Under the pieces are notes generated by a model that saw only the letters and a program-made list of their open reading frames with translations, did not search any database and had not been told where the DNA came from. Of a stretch of 33,245 nt of DNA, positions 32,608-33,245 are shown one piece after another (within the stretch, counting starts at the first letter, position 1; each line of letters opens with the position of its first letter). The position numbers were made by a program, and so were the translations under genes. The DNA comes from Anaerolineaceae bacterium UBA4890 (GTDB lineage: Bacteria; Chloroflexota; Anaerolineae; Anaerolineales; Anaerolineaceae), in assembly GCA_002399085.1 (NCBI GenBank), contig DHCY01000026.1, forward strand, positions 1 through 33,245, in the 5' to 3' direction.

Positions 32608-33245
32608 GTAGGGAACTGGCCTGCCTGTTCCAAACGTCACCCATCGCCTCATTTCGTAGGGAACTGGCCTGCCTGTTCCAAACGTCACCTATCGCCTCAT
32701 TTCGTAGGGACTTGGCCTGCCTGTCCAAACGTCACCCATCGCCTCATTTCGTAGGGAACTGGCCTGCCTGTTCCAAACGTCACCCATCGCCTCATTTCGT
32801 AGGGACCTGGCCTGCCTGTTCCAACGTCACCCATTACCTCATTCCGTAGGGAACTGGCCTGCCTGTTCCAAACGTCACCCATCGCCTCATTTCGTAGGGA
32901 ACTGGCCTGCCTGTTCCAAACGTCACCCATCGCGCCATTTCGTAGGGAACTGGCCTGCCTGGTCCAAACGTCACCCATTACCTCATTCCGTAGGGAACTG
33001 GCTTGCCTGTTCCAATGTGTGGTTGAGGCGGGCCTCAACCCTACAATATTCTGTAGGGAACTGGCCTGCCTGTTCCAAACGTCACCTATCGCCTCATTCC
33101 GTAGGGAACTGGCCTGCCTGTTCCAATGTGTGGTTGAGGCGGGCCTCAACCTTACGCTGGCCTCAACCTTACGCTGGTCTCAACCCTACAATATTCTGTA
33201 GGGAACTGGCCTGCCTGGTCCAAACGTCACCCATTACCTCATTCC
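32608..33245. repeat. 48-bp tandem repeat array running off the window
   Basis: About a dozen units begin GTAGGGAACTGGCCTGCCTG and continue TTCCAAACGTCACCCATCGC then CTCATTTC. Starts fall near 32608, 32656, 32704, 32751, 32799, 32846, 32894, 32942, 32990, 33053, 33101 and 33198. Most are 47-48 bp; two late intervals contain an inserted palindromic module (GGTTGAGGCGGGCCTCAACC). There are no unique spacers, so it is not CRISPR. The 48-bp unit equals 16 codons and stays open on both strands, but single-base indels shift the frame and no start or ribosome site supports a gene. Confidence 0.92.

Noticed and set aside
32608..33245. 48-bp repeats read as a 16-residue repeat protein or a CRISPR.
   Set aside because: Units are contiguous without spacers; single-base indels break the frame, both strands are equally open, and there is no ribosome site.

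Overview
The window looks like a chromosomal segment of a Chloroflexota bacterium, probably an anaerobic Anaerolineae relative. This is inferred from gene style: Pro/Thr-stalk TPR membrane proteins, small DUF4013, DUF2089 and SHOCT-like proteins, a CIRCE-controlled groESL, and abundant intergenic repeats. No rRNA or other taxonomic marker is present, so the assignment is tentative. No tRNA, rRNA or CRISPR array was seen.

Layout. 1-0.34 kb: 5' end of an IS256-family transposase, cut by the window edge. 0.34-0.87 kb: dispersed repeats. 0.87-5.4 kb (minus): a CnoX-like thioredoxin-TPR protein, an unknown protein, two L,D-transpeptidases and an N-acetylmuramoyl-L-alanine amidase, forming a cell-wall cluster. 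5.5-7.5 kb: an AMMECR1 protein (plus), a DUF4013 membrane protein and two tandem PII-like (DUF970, cyclic-di-AMP receptor type) proteins (minus). 8.0-10.5 kb (minus): a three-gene unit of fused formiminotransferase-cyclodeaminase, a YjjX-type NTPase and a YcgN-type cysteine-cluster protein. 10.68-11.17 kb (plus): a redoxin whose catalytic cysteine codon is TGA within a UxxC motif, followed by a plausible bacterial SECIS hairpin; this is very probably a selenoprotein. 11.7-12.5 kb: DUF2089 and SHOCT-like pair. 12.8-16.9 kb: a P2C-like cation ATPase followed by two TrkA-type RCK proteins. 17.0-20.0 kb (minus): a ferritin-like/VIT1 iron transporter fusion, then groES-groEL behind a sigma-A promoter and CIRCE.

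From 20.1 to 29.8 kb lies an accessory island bracketed by heptanucleotide and palindromic repeats. It starts with a 5'-truncated RepA-like ATPase remnant. A minus-strand defence cluster follows, in transcription order: DNA methyltransferase, TdeIII-type restriction endonuclease, small modification-associated protein, winged-helix protein, DndD-like SMC ATPase (interrupted by an in-frame TAA), DndE-HerA fusion, and a stand-alone ScoMcrA-type SRA reader. Dnd-type components thus occur with methyl-type restriction-modification, and no DndA, DndB or DndC is present in the window. This is the best candidate for an undescribed system.

29.8-32.6 kb (minus): two membrane-anchored TPR proteins in an operon. 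32.6 kb to the end: a 48-bp tandem repeat array running off the window.

Promoter notes: several clear sigma-A-type promoters are visible. At two genes (methyltransferase, distal TPR gene) the -10 box ends only 6-7 nt before the ATG and no Shine-Dalgarno is seen, which suggests leaderless mRNAs.
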